Program-made: the position numbers and the translations under genes
Shown: positions 17,847-26,329 of the stretch, piece after piece
Numbering within the stretch: position 1 is the first letter of the stretch
How the letters are laid out: every line of letters starts with the position of its first letter
NCBI RefSeq assembly: GCF_023845585.1
Contig: NZ_JAMQHS010000005.1
Location: forward strand, 239,457-303,456
DNA from: Clostridium sp. CMCC3677
GTDB lineage: Bacteria; Bacillota; Clostridia; Clostridiales; Clostridiaceae
DNA length: 64,000 nt
Direction: 5' to 3'
The notes under the pieces: generated by a model
Told to the model about the DNA's origin: nothing
What the model saw: only the letters and a program-made list of their open reading frames with translations
The model's database searches: none

Positions 17847-18308
17847 ATGAGTTCATTATTTTCATTATCATTAACTACAGCAATACTTTGTGGTGCGTGG
17901 ATGATAGGTGCTGATGCTGCAGGATTAATTGCTTGGGCGGGTTTTGCAGGTTGTACTACTTTTTTTGCAGCAGGTGGTAAAAAAGAGGGATTTAAAAGTG
18001 CTATATGTACAAATTTGAGTGGAGTATTTTGGGCAATGCTAAGTATAAAGGTATCAGCTATGTTAGGTTTTCCACAAGCGGGAGTAATCATGACAATAGT
18101 GACTACATTTTTCTTATGTATACAATCTAAAATTAAAGTACTTGCATTTATACCAGGAGCTTTTGTTGGATCATTTTCAACATTTGCAGCTAATGGAGAT
18201 TTGATGAATCTTATACCATCATTACTTATTGGCGCAGTATTAGGATTCTTATGTGAATGGACAGGGGTTCTTTTATATGAGAAATGTGGAAAAAAAGAAG
18301 AAGTGTAG
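17847..18308 (+). CDS. DUF1097 family membrane protein (YcdZ-like)
   Basis: A 153-residue protein with a TAGGAGG site before ATG. It has about five hydrophobic segments spanning most of the length, with GAWMIGADAAGLIAWAGFAG near the start and GAVLGFLCEWTGVLLYEKCG near the end, the pattern of the DUF1097/YcdZ inner-membrane family. The function of the family is not established. It sits alone between the preTA terminator and the permease gene. A link to pyrimidine transport is only suggested by proximity. Confidence 0.75.
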   Translation: MSSLFSLSLTTAILCGAWMIGADAAGLIAWAGFAGCTTFFAAGGKKEGFKSAICTNLSGVFWAMLSIKVSAMLGFPQAGVIMTIVTTFFLCIQSKIKVLAFIPGAFVGSFSTFAANGDLMNLIPSLLIGAVLGFLCEWTGVLLYEKCGKKEEV

Positions 18309-18494
18309 TTAAATTATTAAGAAATATAGTATATAAATTTCTAATAAAGAGAAAATTATAAATATATTCTATAAATTATTAATTATTAATCAATTTATAA
18401 ATTGAAATATTATGAAAATATAAAATTACACTTTGTAAACAGAAATTTTAATAATATCAAATTGTGTAACTGTATATAAACATTAGACAATGCA

Positions 18495-18522
18495 TTGACA
18501 AATGATGAGAAGCTGATAAAAT
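18495..18522 (+). promoter_or_regulatory. SigA-type promoter of the permease gene
   Basis: TTGACA (18495-18500), a 16-base spacer and TAAAAT (18517-18522). The -35 is perfect and the -10 has one mismatch. It is about 60 bases before the permease ATG. Confidence 0.65.
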
Positions 18523-18580
18523 TACAATGTTAAAGGTTAAATTTTATATTGTGATTTCAGTCCAACATTAGGAGGAAAAA

Positions 18581-19903
18581 ATGGAGAATAACAACTTGAA
18601 GAAAGAAATCAGTCTATTTATGGCTACTATGCTTGTATGTGGAAATATGATTGGTTCAGGAGTATTTATGTTGCCAGCAACCCTTGCACAGGTATCAGGC
18701 CCGTTAGCAACAATAATAGCATGGGTTATAACGACTATAGGTTCTATATTAATAGCAATTTCATTTGCAAACTTAGGTTCTAAATATCCAGCTACTGGGG
18801 GGGCATATCAATATACTAAAGAAGCATTCGGAGAATTTACAGGTTTTTTAAGTGCATGGTTATATTGGAATGGTTCTTGGATTGGAAATGCTGCAATTAT
18901 TGTGGCTTTATCTAGTTATAGTGCATCCATTATACCTGCACTTCAAAATCCATTAGCATCAATAATATACACTAGCTCATTATTATGGATTTTTACTATA
19001 TTAAATATAGTAGGAGTTAAAGAAGCTGGAAAGATTCAAACTTTTGTTACTGTGTTTAAGATTGCATTTTTTGGAGTATTTATAATAGCAGCTTTCTTAA
19101 ATTTTGATAAAATTAATTTAATGCCACTTATGCCACAAGGAAAGGGATTATCTACAATTCCATTAGCGGCAACATCAACATTATGGGCATTTGTAGGCTT
19201 GGAAAGTTCTACAGTTACAGCAGGAGAAATCAGAGATCCAGAAAAAAATGTTAAAAAGAGCACAATATATGGAATGATAATAGCATCTGTTATTTACATA
19301 TTAATAAGTGTTGGAAGTATGGGAGCTATGTCAAATCTACAGCTTTCAACTAGTACAGCACCACTTACAGACATATTAACTAATATATTTGGACACTCAA
19401 TTGGGAAAGGACTAACAATCGCAGTTATAATATGCATTTTAGGAACAACAATTGGATGGCTATTATCAACAGCTAGAGTTTCATATGCAGCAGGAATAGA
19501 TGGAGTGTTTCCTAAATTTTTTGGTAAATTACATCCTAAGTATGGAACTCCAATAAATTCATTGATAGCTGGATCAGTATTGGTAAATATATTACTTGTG
19601 ATGAATTACCAAAAGAGCATGGTATCTGCTTTTACGTTTATAACTATATTAGCAACATTGTCATTTTTACCTGTTTATTTATTAGCAGTAAGTGCAGAAA
19701 TGATGCTTATGTTTAGAGAAGAGCAGAAATTTAATTTTAAAATATTTATAAAGAAATCAATAATACCTCTTTTGGCATTTGCATATTCTATATGGACTAT
19801 TTATGGTTCAGGAGCAGAAACTGTAATGTGGGGATTCATACTGATGCTTATCGGAGTACCATTTTACATTTATAATTATTATAATAATAAACAAACATCT
19901 TAG
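18581..19903 (+). CDS. APC-family amino acid permease
   Basis: A 440-residue integral membrane protein with about 12 hydrophobic helices. The first helix carries the APC signature GNMIGSGVFMLPATLAQVSG, and helix 2-3 has KYPATGGAYQYTKEAFGEFTGFLSAWLYW. Together these resemble the AdiC/CadB-type antiporters and related neutral or basic amino acid carriers. The substrate cannot be read from sequence. TAGGAGG precedes ATG by 8 bases. A single-gene unit: a SigA-type promoter lies upstream and a hairpin downstream. No decarboxylase is adjacent, which weakens the case for an acid-resistance antiporter. Confidence 0.85.
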   Translation: MENNNLKKEISLFMATMLVCGNMIGSGVFMLPATLAQVSGPLATIIAWVITTIGSILIAISFANLGSKYPATGGAYQYTKEAFGEFTGFLSAWLYWNGSWIGNAAIIVALSSYSASIIPALQNPLASIIYTSSLLWIFTILNIVGVKEAGKIQTFVTVFKIAFFGVFIIAAFLNFDKINLMPLMPQGKGLSTIPLAATSTLWAFVGLESSTVTAGEIRDPEKNVKKSTIYGMIIASVIYILISVGSMGAMSNLQLSTSTAPLTDILTNIFGHSIGKGLTIAVIICILGTTIGWLLSTARVSYAAGIDGVFPKFFGKLHPKYGTPINSLIAGSVLVNILLVMNYQKSMVSAFTFITILATLSFLPVYLLAVSAEMMLMFREEQKFNFKIFIKKSIIPLLAFAYSIWTIYGSGAETVMWGFILMLIGVPFYIYNYYNNKQTS

Positions 19904-19968
19904 TTTTAGATTTGGTTTGTTTTATGTTTTTATTATGTAATTGCATTAATATATGATATGAAAATTAT

Positions 19969-20001
19969 AAAAGCTTATATGCTGAAGGCATATAAGCTTT
20001 T
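19969..20001 (+). terminator. Hairpin after the permease gene
   Basis: A 14-pair perfect stem AAAAGCTTATATGC / GCATATAAGCTTTT with loop TGAAG. The T tract is within the stem end. Confidence 0.65.
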
Positions 20002-20159
20002 AAATATATACTAGTTAATTGTGAAAAATTATATAGGATTAAATTTATAAAAAAATATCACCTAGTATACAGTGGTAATGAAATAAAAAATCAAAACTTT
20101 GTAATAAAATCATTTTTAAAGTATAATTAAAAGTGATTTTATTTAAGAATTGTTTAAAT

Positions 20160-20352
20160 ACGTGTTAATATATGAAATAGGTGAAGTGGCATTGTAATTG
20201 GACTTTGAGAATCCTTAATGAGTATTGTCATATTTACTGCTTGTCTCAATTTTATATTGGGAGCAAGCTAAAATAGGACTATACTCATTTTAGTATTCCT
20301 AAGTTTAATTACTTCGTCCACTTCGCTTATTCATATATTAACATATATTTAA
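20160..20352. repeat. Near-200-base inverted repeat built from the dispersed repeat family
   Basis: The left arm (from GTTAATATATGAAATAGG, 20164) and the reverse complement of the right arm (ending near 20347) match over about 70 bases with some mismatches. Shared words include GTTAATATATGAA, GAAGTGG, GTAATT, ACTTAGGAAT and ATGAGTATTGTC-like text. The centre holds a second stem, GCTTG..CTCAA / TTGGGAGCAAGC. Each arm is a copy of the family found at 30068, 32570, 55200, 57151 and 63946. No transposase is present, so it is MITE-like in shape only. The surrounding 20002-20410 has no gene. Confidence 0.75.
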
Positions 20353-20410
20353 AATATAGTTATAATTAAAATAAGATATGGTATTTTTGAATTTATTGGA
20401 GGAGAAATTT

Positions 20411-20959
20411 ATGTTTAAGAATTTAGAAAGAATTGAAAAGGATGATTTTGAGAGCTTTTTTTGCTTATTAGATAAGTCCTTTCCTAATATAGAAAGAAGA
20501 AGCAGAGAAGGTCAAAAAGAAATTTTTGATGATGATTTATATAAAGTATATGGAGTCAAAGACCATAGTGGAAATGTTGTTGGATTTATAGCAACATGGG
20601 AATTTGAGAAGTTTAATTTTATAGAACATTTTGCAGTAGATAGAATCTTAAGAGGTAAAGGTATGGGAACTCACTTGCTAAAAGAATATATAAATAATTC
20701 GAACAAGCCTATTTATCTAGAGGTGGAATTTCCTAATGATGATATATGTATACGTAGAATTGAATTTTATAAAAGATTAGGCTTTAAATTAAATGAGTTT
20801 GATTATATACAGCTACCATTACAAATAGGAAATGAATTATTACCATTAAAGATAATGACATACCCATCTAAAGTAAGTAATGATGAATTTATTTACTTTA
20901 GAAAAAATGTTTATGATAAGGTATATAAACAAAGTCAATCTTCTGACTTTGAACTTTAA
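20411..20959 (+). CDS. GNAT-family N-acetyltransferase
   Basis: A 182-residue acetyltransferase. I chose ATG 20411 (GGAGGAG 6 bases upstream) instead of the earlier in-frame ATG at 20378, which lacks a ribosome site. The acetyl-CoA loop is RGKGMGTHLL, preceded by EHFAVDRILR (motif A), and the later strand FYKRLGFKLNEFDY is typical motif B. The substrate is unknown. A single gene with a very strong hairpin downstream. Confidence 0.85.
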   Translation: MFKNLERIEKDDFESFFCLLDKSFPNIERRSREGQKEIFDDDLYKVYGVKDHSGNVVGFIATWEFEKFNFIEHFAVDRILRGKGMGTHLLKEYINNSNKPIYLEVEFPNDDICIRRIEFYKRLGFKLNEFDYIQLPLQIGNELLPLKIMTYPSKVSNDEFIYFRKNVYDKVYKQSQSSDFEL

Positions 20960-21019
20960 TTATAGATAAAATTATATAAATTAGAATAATAGTACTATTA
21001 ACTTAGATTATCTGAAAAA

Positions 21020-21065
21020 ATAATACTCTATTTAATATAAAAAATTATATTAAATAGAGTATTAT
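21020..21065 (+). terminator. 20-pair perfect hairpin after the acetyltransferase
   Basis: ATAATACTCTATTTAATATA and its exact complement are separated by 6 bases. It could terminate transcription in either direction. The rest of 21066-21404 is AT-rich with no gene or motif that I can support. Confidence 0.7.
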
Positions 21066-21404
21066 GTATATTGAGAAGATTGTTATGATATTTTAATTAT
21101 TGACTTATATTTTAATTATATACATATAAAAAATAAAAAAATGTAATTTTAAACAAAAAATAATATGTTAAATATAGTGTAATTAACTATTAGAATAAAC
21201 TTCAATACATAATTTTACATGGAAAGTAAAATTATCAAAATAAATAAAATTTTCTATTAATTTATAATTTAAAATATAAATTAAATATGAAAGTCACAAA
21301 TATTTATTTTGATATTGTTAAATATAAAAATTCAGTTTACAATTAAAGTAATCGATTACATAAATAGTTATAACTAAAAATAATTAGTGAAAAGGAGAAT
21401 TTTA

Positions 21405-22487
21405 ATGTGCAAAAATATTAAAAAAACGATTGCTATTTTTACTATGGTGGTGTTAATGACTCTATGTTTTGAATTGCCATATCAACATGTTTTTGCTTTT
21501 GATAAAGCTTCACTAGAAAGTATCTATGTATTAGAAGAAGACTATGAAGAAAAAATGAAGAACGTAGTAGAACCATATATTGATGACATAAAAGAGACAG
21601 GCTTTGTACAAGGACAAGAAGGCGTTGATATATATTATGAGATGTATAAATTAAATGACTCAAAAGCTAATGTTGTAATAAGTCATGGATTTTCAGAATC
21701 ATTAGAAAAATATAATGAAATGATTTATTATTTTCTAAATCAAGGATATTCGGTTTTTGGAATAGAACATAGGGGACATGGAAGGTCAGGTTCTCTTGGA
21801 GTTAAAGATAAGAGTCAAATAAATGTAAAAGATTTTGAACATTATGTTTTAGATCTAAAAGAATTAATGGATGATGTAGTTATGCCTAATTCTAATGATA
21901 AAGAAGTATTTTTGTTTGCACATTCAATGGGGGGTGGAATAGGAAGCAAATTTTTAGAAGAATATCCAGAATATTTTGATGCTGTAGTATTAACTTCACC
22001 TATGTTAGAAATTAATACTGGCAAAGTACCATCAAGTATAGCTAAATTAATAGCTAATACAAGTGTAGCATTATCATTTGGTGATAAATATATTGCTGGA
22101 CAAGGTAAATATGATGACACGTATAGTTTGAAAAGTTCTGATACATCATCAGATGCTAGATGTAGATATTATCATAATATAGTAAGCAATGATGAAGATC
22201 TACAAAGAGGTGGAGCTTCATATAATTGGCTTCAAGCATCAATATATGCTACTAAAGAAATTACAGATAAAGACAATGCATCAAAGGTTGAAATTCCTGT
22301 AATGTTAATGCAAGCTGATAAAGATGATTTTGTAAAATCAGGTGGACAAAACAAATTTGCAAAATATGCTCAAAATTGTGATAAGGTATTTTTTGAAGGA
22401 TCTAAGCATGGAATATTTAGAGAAAAAGATGAAATATTAAAAGAATATTTAAATGACCTATTCACATTCTATGAAGAAAATTTATAA
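21405..22487 (+). CDS. Secreted alpha/beta hydrolase (lysophospholipase-like)
   Basis: A 360-residue protein. ATG 21405 was chosen (AAAGGAG 7 bases upstream) over GTG 21387. A signal peptide covers about residues 1-31 (KNIKKTIAIFTMVVLMTLCF, then VFAFD). The hydrolase core shows EHRGHGRSG, the nucleophile elbow FAHSMGGG (GxSxG), a catalytic-type Asp in MLMQADKDDFV and His in SKHGIF. This order is that of monoglyceride lipase/lysophospholipase L2 proteins, which cut acyl esters. Export suggests action on external lipids. A perfect convergent terminator follows. Confidence 0.88.
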   Translation: MCKNIKKTIAIFTMVVLMTLCFELPYQHVFAFDKASLESIYVLEEDYEEKMKNVVEPYIDDIKETGFVQGQEGVDIYYEMYKLNDSKANVVISHGFSESLEKYNEMIYYFLNQGYSVFGIEHRGHGRSGSLGVKDKSQINVKDFEHYVLDLKELMDDVVMPNSNDKEVFLFAHSMGGGIGSKFLEEYPEYFDAVVLTSPMLEINTGKVPSSIAKLIANTSVALSFGDKYIAGQGKYDDTYSLKSSDTSSDARCRYYHNIVSNDEDLQRGGASYNWLQASIYATKEITDKDNASKVEIPVMLMQADKDDFVKSGGQNKFAKYAQNCDKVFFEGSKHGIFREKDEILKEYLNDLFTFYEENL

Positions 22488-22530
22488 TAAAAATTCTATC
22501 TGTTTTAAGATGTAGTTGATAGTATGAAAT

Positions 22531-22576
22531 AAAGAAAAAAAGATATCTAGAAAATCTAAGATATCTTTTTTTCTTT
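22531..22576. terminator. Bidirectional terminator between the hydrolase and the AI-2E permease
   Basis: An 18-pair perfect stem AAAGAAAAAAAGATATCT / AGATATCTTTTTTTCTTT with A and T tracts on opposite ends, suited to both converging genes. Confidence 0.85.
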
Positions 22577-22583
22577 AAAATCA

Positions 22584-23771
22584 TTATTTTACTTTTAAGT
22601 TTTCTTTTTTCATATAATTTGTGTACCAATTATTAAATAAAACTTTAAATGAAGCAGCTAAAGGTACTGCAAGTAACATTCCAAAGAGTCCACCAATATT
22701 TCCACCTATTAATATTGCAAGCATTGTAAATACAGCATGCAATCCTACGCTATTCCCAACTATTTTAGGTGCTAAAAGATTATTATCTATTTGTTGAACA
22801 ATAATCATAGCAATAATAGCATAAACTATTTTTATAGGTGTACCACTTAATAAGCCCATTATGGCAGCTAAAATAGTACCAACTATTGGACCTACATAAG
22901 GAATAAGATTTGATAATCCAACTATTATACCTATAACAAAAGCGTAATCTATTCCAACAATAGATAAAGCTATTGCTGATAAGATTCCTACGAAGAATGC
23001 TTCTAGCAATTGGCCACGAATAAACTTTCCAAAAACCTCATGTATTGTTGAAAATACGTAATTTATTTTCTTACCAACTTTACTATTTCTGAAGATTAAG
23101 TAATAAAGTTTATTCCAAAGATTAATAAAATATTCATGATCTTTTAAAAGGTAAATACTAATAACTAATGCAATAAAGAAAGTAGCAACTCCACTTCCTA
23201 TAGATACTGCAAAAGAAGCCATTTTCCCCATATTATTTGTAATATAATTTTGAATAAAGTTAACTACTACTACTATATGATCTTCTATAGCATTTAAAAA
23301 AGGTAAATTTAAATTTTCTAATGCTAAACTGATTGATGAATTAGAAAATGAATGTGTACTTAAATAAATAGATATATATTCTACTATATTAGAAATACTA
23401 ATATTTTTAGATAATTGTCCACCAATCATAAAATAAATACCACAAAGAAGTCCTAATATTATTCCTATTATTGCTAGGTAAGAAAAAATAATGCTTAGTG
23501 CACGGTAAGTGCCTTTATTTTTTATCTTATATATCTTATTATTTTTTAGAAAATTTTCTATACCTTTAGTAAGAGGAAATAAAATATATGTAATTAAAAT
23601 AGCTATTAACAAAGGTTTTATTAATGAAAGTATTTTCTCTATAACATGAAAAGTAGTTCCTAAAATGTTACCTATATTAAAAAGAATTGCAAAGGCAATA
23701 TATATAGTAACAGCTGTAATAGTAATGTATAATCCATATTTAAATAATTTTTTATCAATATCAATTTTCAT
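22584..23771 (-). CDS. AI-2E family transporter
   Basis: A 395-residue membrane protein with about eight hydrophobic helices, AAAGGTG before ATG. The C-terminal half carries GIDYAFVIGIIVGLSNLIPYVGPIVG and the late segment NSVGLHAVFTMLAILIGGNIGGLFGMLLAVPLAA, both diagnostic of the AI-2E/UPF0118 family. Members export various solutes (AI-2, Na+ or others), so the substrate is open. It lies downstream of cls on the same strand, separated by about 100 bases with no clear terminator, so cotranscription is possible. Confidence 0.9.
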   Translation of the reverse strand: MKIDIDKKLFKYGLYITITAVTIYIAFAILFNIGNILGTTFHVIEKILSLIKPLLIAILITYILFPLTKGIENFLKNNKIYKIKNKGTYRALSIIFSYLAIIGIILGLLCGIYFMIGGQLSKNISISNIVEYISIYLSTHSFSNSSISLALENLNLPFLNAIEDHIVVVVNFIQNYITNNMGKMASFAVSIGSGVATFFIALVISIYLLKDHEYFINLWNKLYYLIFRNSKVGKKINYVFSTIHEVFGKFIRGQLLEAFFVGILSAIALSIVGIDYAFVIGIIVGLSNLIPYVGPIVGTILAAIMGLLSGTPIKIVYAIIAMIIVQQIDNNLLAPKIVGNSVGLHAVFTMLAILIGGNIGGLFGMLLAVPLAASFKVLFNNWYTNYMKKENLKVK

Positions 23772-23879
23772 TTTGAGTCACCTTTCTAAAGTTTATGTAT
23801 TTTATTACAGTATAATAAAATATAGTGTAACATAAAATTTAGAAAAAATAATAAAAAAATAATTAAAATTTTATTATTA

Positions 23880-25307
23880 TTAAAGAATAGGTGATATTAA
23901 TCTAGAAATAGATTCTAATATTTTAATTAGATGTCCTCTATTTTCATATTCTTTAAGCGTTAATAGTGTACATACATTTTGGTCTTTTAAAAATATATCT
24001 TCATAGTCTTTTGCTATTTTAGAGTCATAAATTATAGCATTAATTTCAAAATTAAGTTTAAAGCTTCTTATATCTAAATTAGCAGTACCAATGCTACATA
24101 CTGAACTGTCTGAAACAATAGTTTTAGAATGAATAAAGCCATTTTTGTATTTATAAAATTTAATACCAGATTTAATAAGATTGCCTATTGAGGCACTTAG
24201 AGCCCAACTCATAAAAAAGTAATCAGCTTTATTTGGAACCATTATTCTTACATCAACGCCAGAAAATGCTGAAATTTTTAAAGCTTCTATCATAGGATGA
24301 TCAAGCACTAAATAAGGTGTTTGTATAAAGAGAGTTTTTTTTGCATTTGTTATAATTTTTAAATAAGAATTTCTTATGTATTCCTCCATATTATCTGGAC
24401 CAGAAGAGACTATTTGTATACCCACATTTCCTTTTGAAGAAAATGTGATTTTTTTTAATTGTATATCGTAAATATCTTCTTTTGCAGCATATTCCCAATC
24501 AAGAGCAAATCTTTTATTTAATTCTAATGCAGCAGCACCTATAATTTTTATATGAGTGTCTCTCCAAAAAGAAAATTGTTTTCCTTTATTTATATATTCA
24601 TCACCAACATTAAAACCACCGACATAACCTGTATCTCCATCAATAACTACTATTTTTCTGTGATTTCTATAATTCAGACGTGGATTTATATATGGAGCTA
24701 TATTAGGAAAAAAAACTGAAAATTTTATTCCGCAAGATTTAATATATTTTATGTGCTTTTTTGTTAATGATTTAGATCCCATACCATCAACTAATAATCT
24801 AACTTCAATACCTTCATTAATTTTTTCTTTTAATAATTCTATTAATTTAGAGCCTAGAGTATCAAATCTAAAAATATAGTATTCAATATTTATAAAGGAT
24901 TTAGCATTTTTAATATCGCACATTAAATCTTTAAATTTATTTTCTCCATTAATGTAGGTTTTTACTTCGTTTTCTTTTGTATAAATACTATCATTAGCAT
25001 AAAAATTCATTTTTATAAGATCTATATATTCTTCAGCAACTTCATTATGCAAATCTTTATTTAAATCAGCTAATAATTTTTTAATCTTTTTTTTATCAAT
25101 GACAGCTTTTTTGCTGAAAATCTTTTTTTTAGATATGTTTTGTCCAAAACATAAATAAAGCATAAATCCTAAAAAGGGAAAAATAAAAAGGATTAAAAGC
25201 CATGCCCAAATAGTTGTTGTATCTCTTTTTTCAATAAATACTAAAGAGACTGCACATATAGAATTAATTATGAAAAGAATTAATGTTAAAATTAAATATA
25301 TATTCAT
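23880..25307 (-). CDS. cls: Cardiolipin synthase (PLD superfamily)
   Basis: A 475-residue membrane-bound phospholipid synthase that joins two phosphatidylglycerols into cardiolipin. I chose ATG 25307 (AGGTGA 5 bases upstream) over the GTG 9 bases earlier. Two membrane helices lie at residues about 3-28 and 32-52, matching the PLDc_N domain. Two HKD motifs are intact: HRKIVVIDGDTGYVGGFN near 215 and HSKTIVSDSSVCSIGTANLD near 395. Length fits the family (about 480). Transcription diverges from the hydrogenase operon. Confidence 0.93.
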   Translation of the reverse strand: MNIYLILTLILFIINSICAVSLVFIEKRDTTTIWAWLLILFIFPFLGFMLYLCFGQNISKKKIFSKKAVIDKKKIKKLLADLNKDLHNEVAEEYIDLIKMNFYANDSIYTKENEVKTYINGENKFKDLMCDIKNAKSFINIEYYIFRFDTLGSKLIELLKEKINEGIEVRLLVDGMGSKSLTKKHIKYIKSCGIKFSVFFPNIAPYINPRLNYRNHRKIVVIDGDTGYVGGFNVGDEYINKGKQFSFWRDTHIKIIGAAALELNKRFALDWEYAAKEDIYDIQLKKITFSSKGNVGIQIVSSGPDNMEEYIRNSYLKIITNAKKTLFIQTPYLVLDHPMIEALKISAFSGVDVRIMVPNKADYFFMSWALSASIGNLIKSGIKFYKYKNGFIHSKTIVSDSSVCSIGTANLDIRSFKLNFEINAIIYDSKIAKDYEDIFLKDQNVCTLLTLKEYENRGHLIKILESISRLISPIL

Positions 25308-25681
25308 ATACTTCACCTATTTTAATTGAATTTTAATATGTCTTTTAAAGTAGAATTATCTTATAACTAAAATTAAATCTTTATAATATATTTTTCTTAT
25401 AACTAGTTTTTTATACTTAAATTATGTAATTGATTTTAAATAATAATATAAATTGAAGATTATAGACAGAATTTTAAGACATATGATTATTTAGTTTTGA
25501 AAACAATCAATTTTATATTCAAAGAAGACAAAAAATAAACTACTTTTTTCGTTTATTTTTTTTAATAATTACATTAATTTAATATGTAAGAAATAATAAA
25601 AATATCTTACAAATAAGTGAAATATGTGTTTTAATATATATAAGAATATAAATAAATATCATAGTATATAATATACGCATG

Positions 25682-25694
25682 AATGATAGTCATT
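25682..25694 (+). promoter_or_regulatory. Fur-box-like palindrome upstream of hndA
   Basis: AATGATAGTCATT, a 5-3-5 palindrome. It differs by one base from AATGATAATCATT, the core of the classical Fur box. It lies about 145 bases before the hndA start in the 530-base divergent region (25308-25837), which otherwise shows only AT-rich DNA. Iron control would suit a Fe-S-rich hydrogenase. This is a motif match only. Confidence 0.4.
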
Positions 25695-25837
25695 TAAAGA
25701 AGGTGGTATTAAAAAATAAAAAAATAATATATTATTTTGTTAATAAAAGTGATTATATATTATAAATATGTACAAGCATATTATAATAAATCATTTTTTA
25801 TTTTTATAATAATTTATAATATATGGGGGTGGGACAA

Positions 25838-26329
25838 GTGATATTAAAAGAAGAGGAAATGAAAGAATTAGATACCATTTTAGCTTCTCATAATTATCAA
25901 AAGTCGTCAGTTATTGCTATAATGCAAGAAGTTCAAAAACAATATCGTTATTTGCCAAAGGAAGCACTATGTTATATTGCAAAACACTTAAAAATAAGTG
26001 AAGCAAAAATATATGGTGTTGCAACTTTCTATGAAAATTTTTCATTACAACCTAAAGGAAAATACGTAATAAAAATTTGTGATGGAACTGCATGTCATGT
26101 AAGGGGATCTATACCTATATTAGAAGAATTCAGAAAATTATTAGGACTTTCAGAAAGTAAAGTTACAACAGATGATATGATTTTTACAGTTGAAACTGTA
26201 TCTTGTCTAGGCGCATGTGGGTTAGCACCGGTCTGTACTGTAAACGATGTAGTACATCCTAGTATGACTAAGCAAAAGGCTAGAGACATAATAAAACAGT
26301 TAAAGGAGGAAGCATCTAATGAGAATTAA
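25838..26329 (+). CDS. hndA: Hydrogenase [2Fe-2S] subunit HndA/HydC (NuoE-like)
   Basis: A 163-residue thioredoxin-fold ferredoxin, the small subunit of a trimeric [FeFe] hydrogenase. I chose GTG 25838 because GGGGGTGGGA sits just upstream; ATG 25823 would place the start before this site. Four Cys ligands are visible: CDGTAC (about 81-86) and CLGAC (about 122-126), with the NuoE-like YGVATFYENFSLQP. It transfers electrons between hndC and partners in the cytoplasm. Its end overlaps the hndC start by 11 bases. Confidence 0.9.
   Translation: MILKEEEMKELDTILASHNYQKSSVIAIMQEVQKQYRYLPKEALCYIAKHLKISEAKIYGVATFYENFSLQPKGKYVIKICDGTACHVRGSIPILEEFRKLLGLSESKVTTDDMIFTVETVSCLGACGLAPVCTVNDVVHPSMTKQKARDIIKQLKEEASNEN

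Noticed and set aside
20160..20352. Insertion sequence
   Set aside because: The inverted repeat encloses less than 60 bases and no transposase frame.
25737..25744. Rex half-site TTGTTAAT upstream of hndA
   Set aside because: The second half TTAACAA is absent at the required spacing, so a redox-repressor site is not supported.
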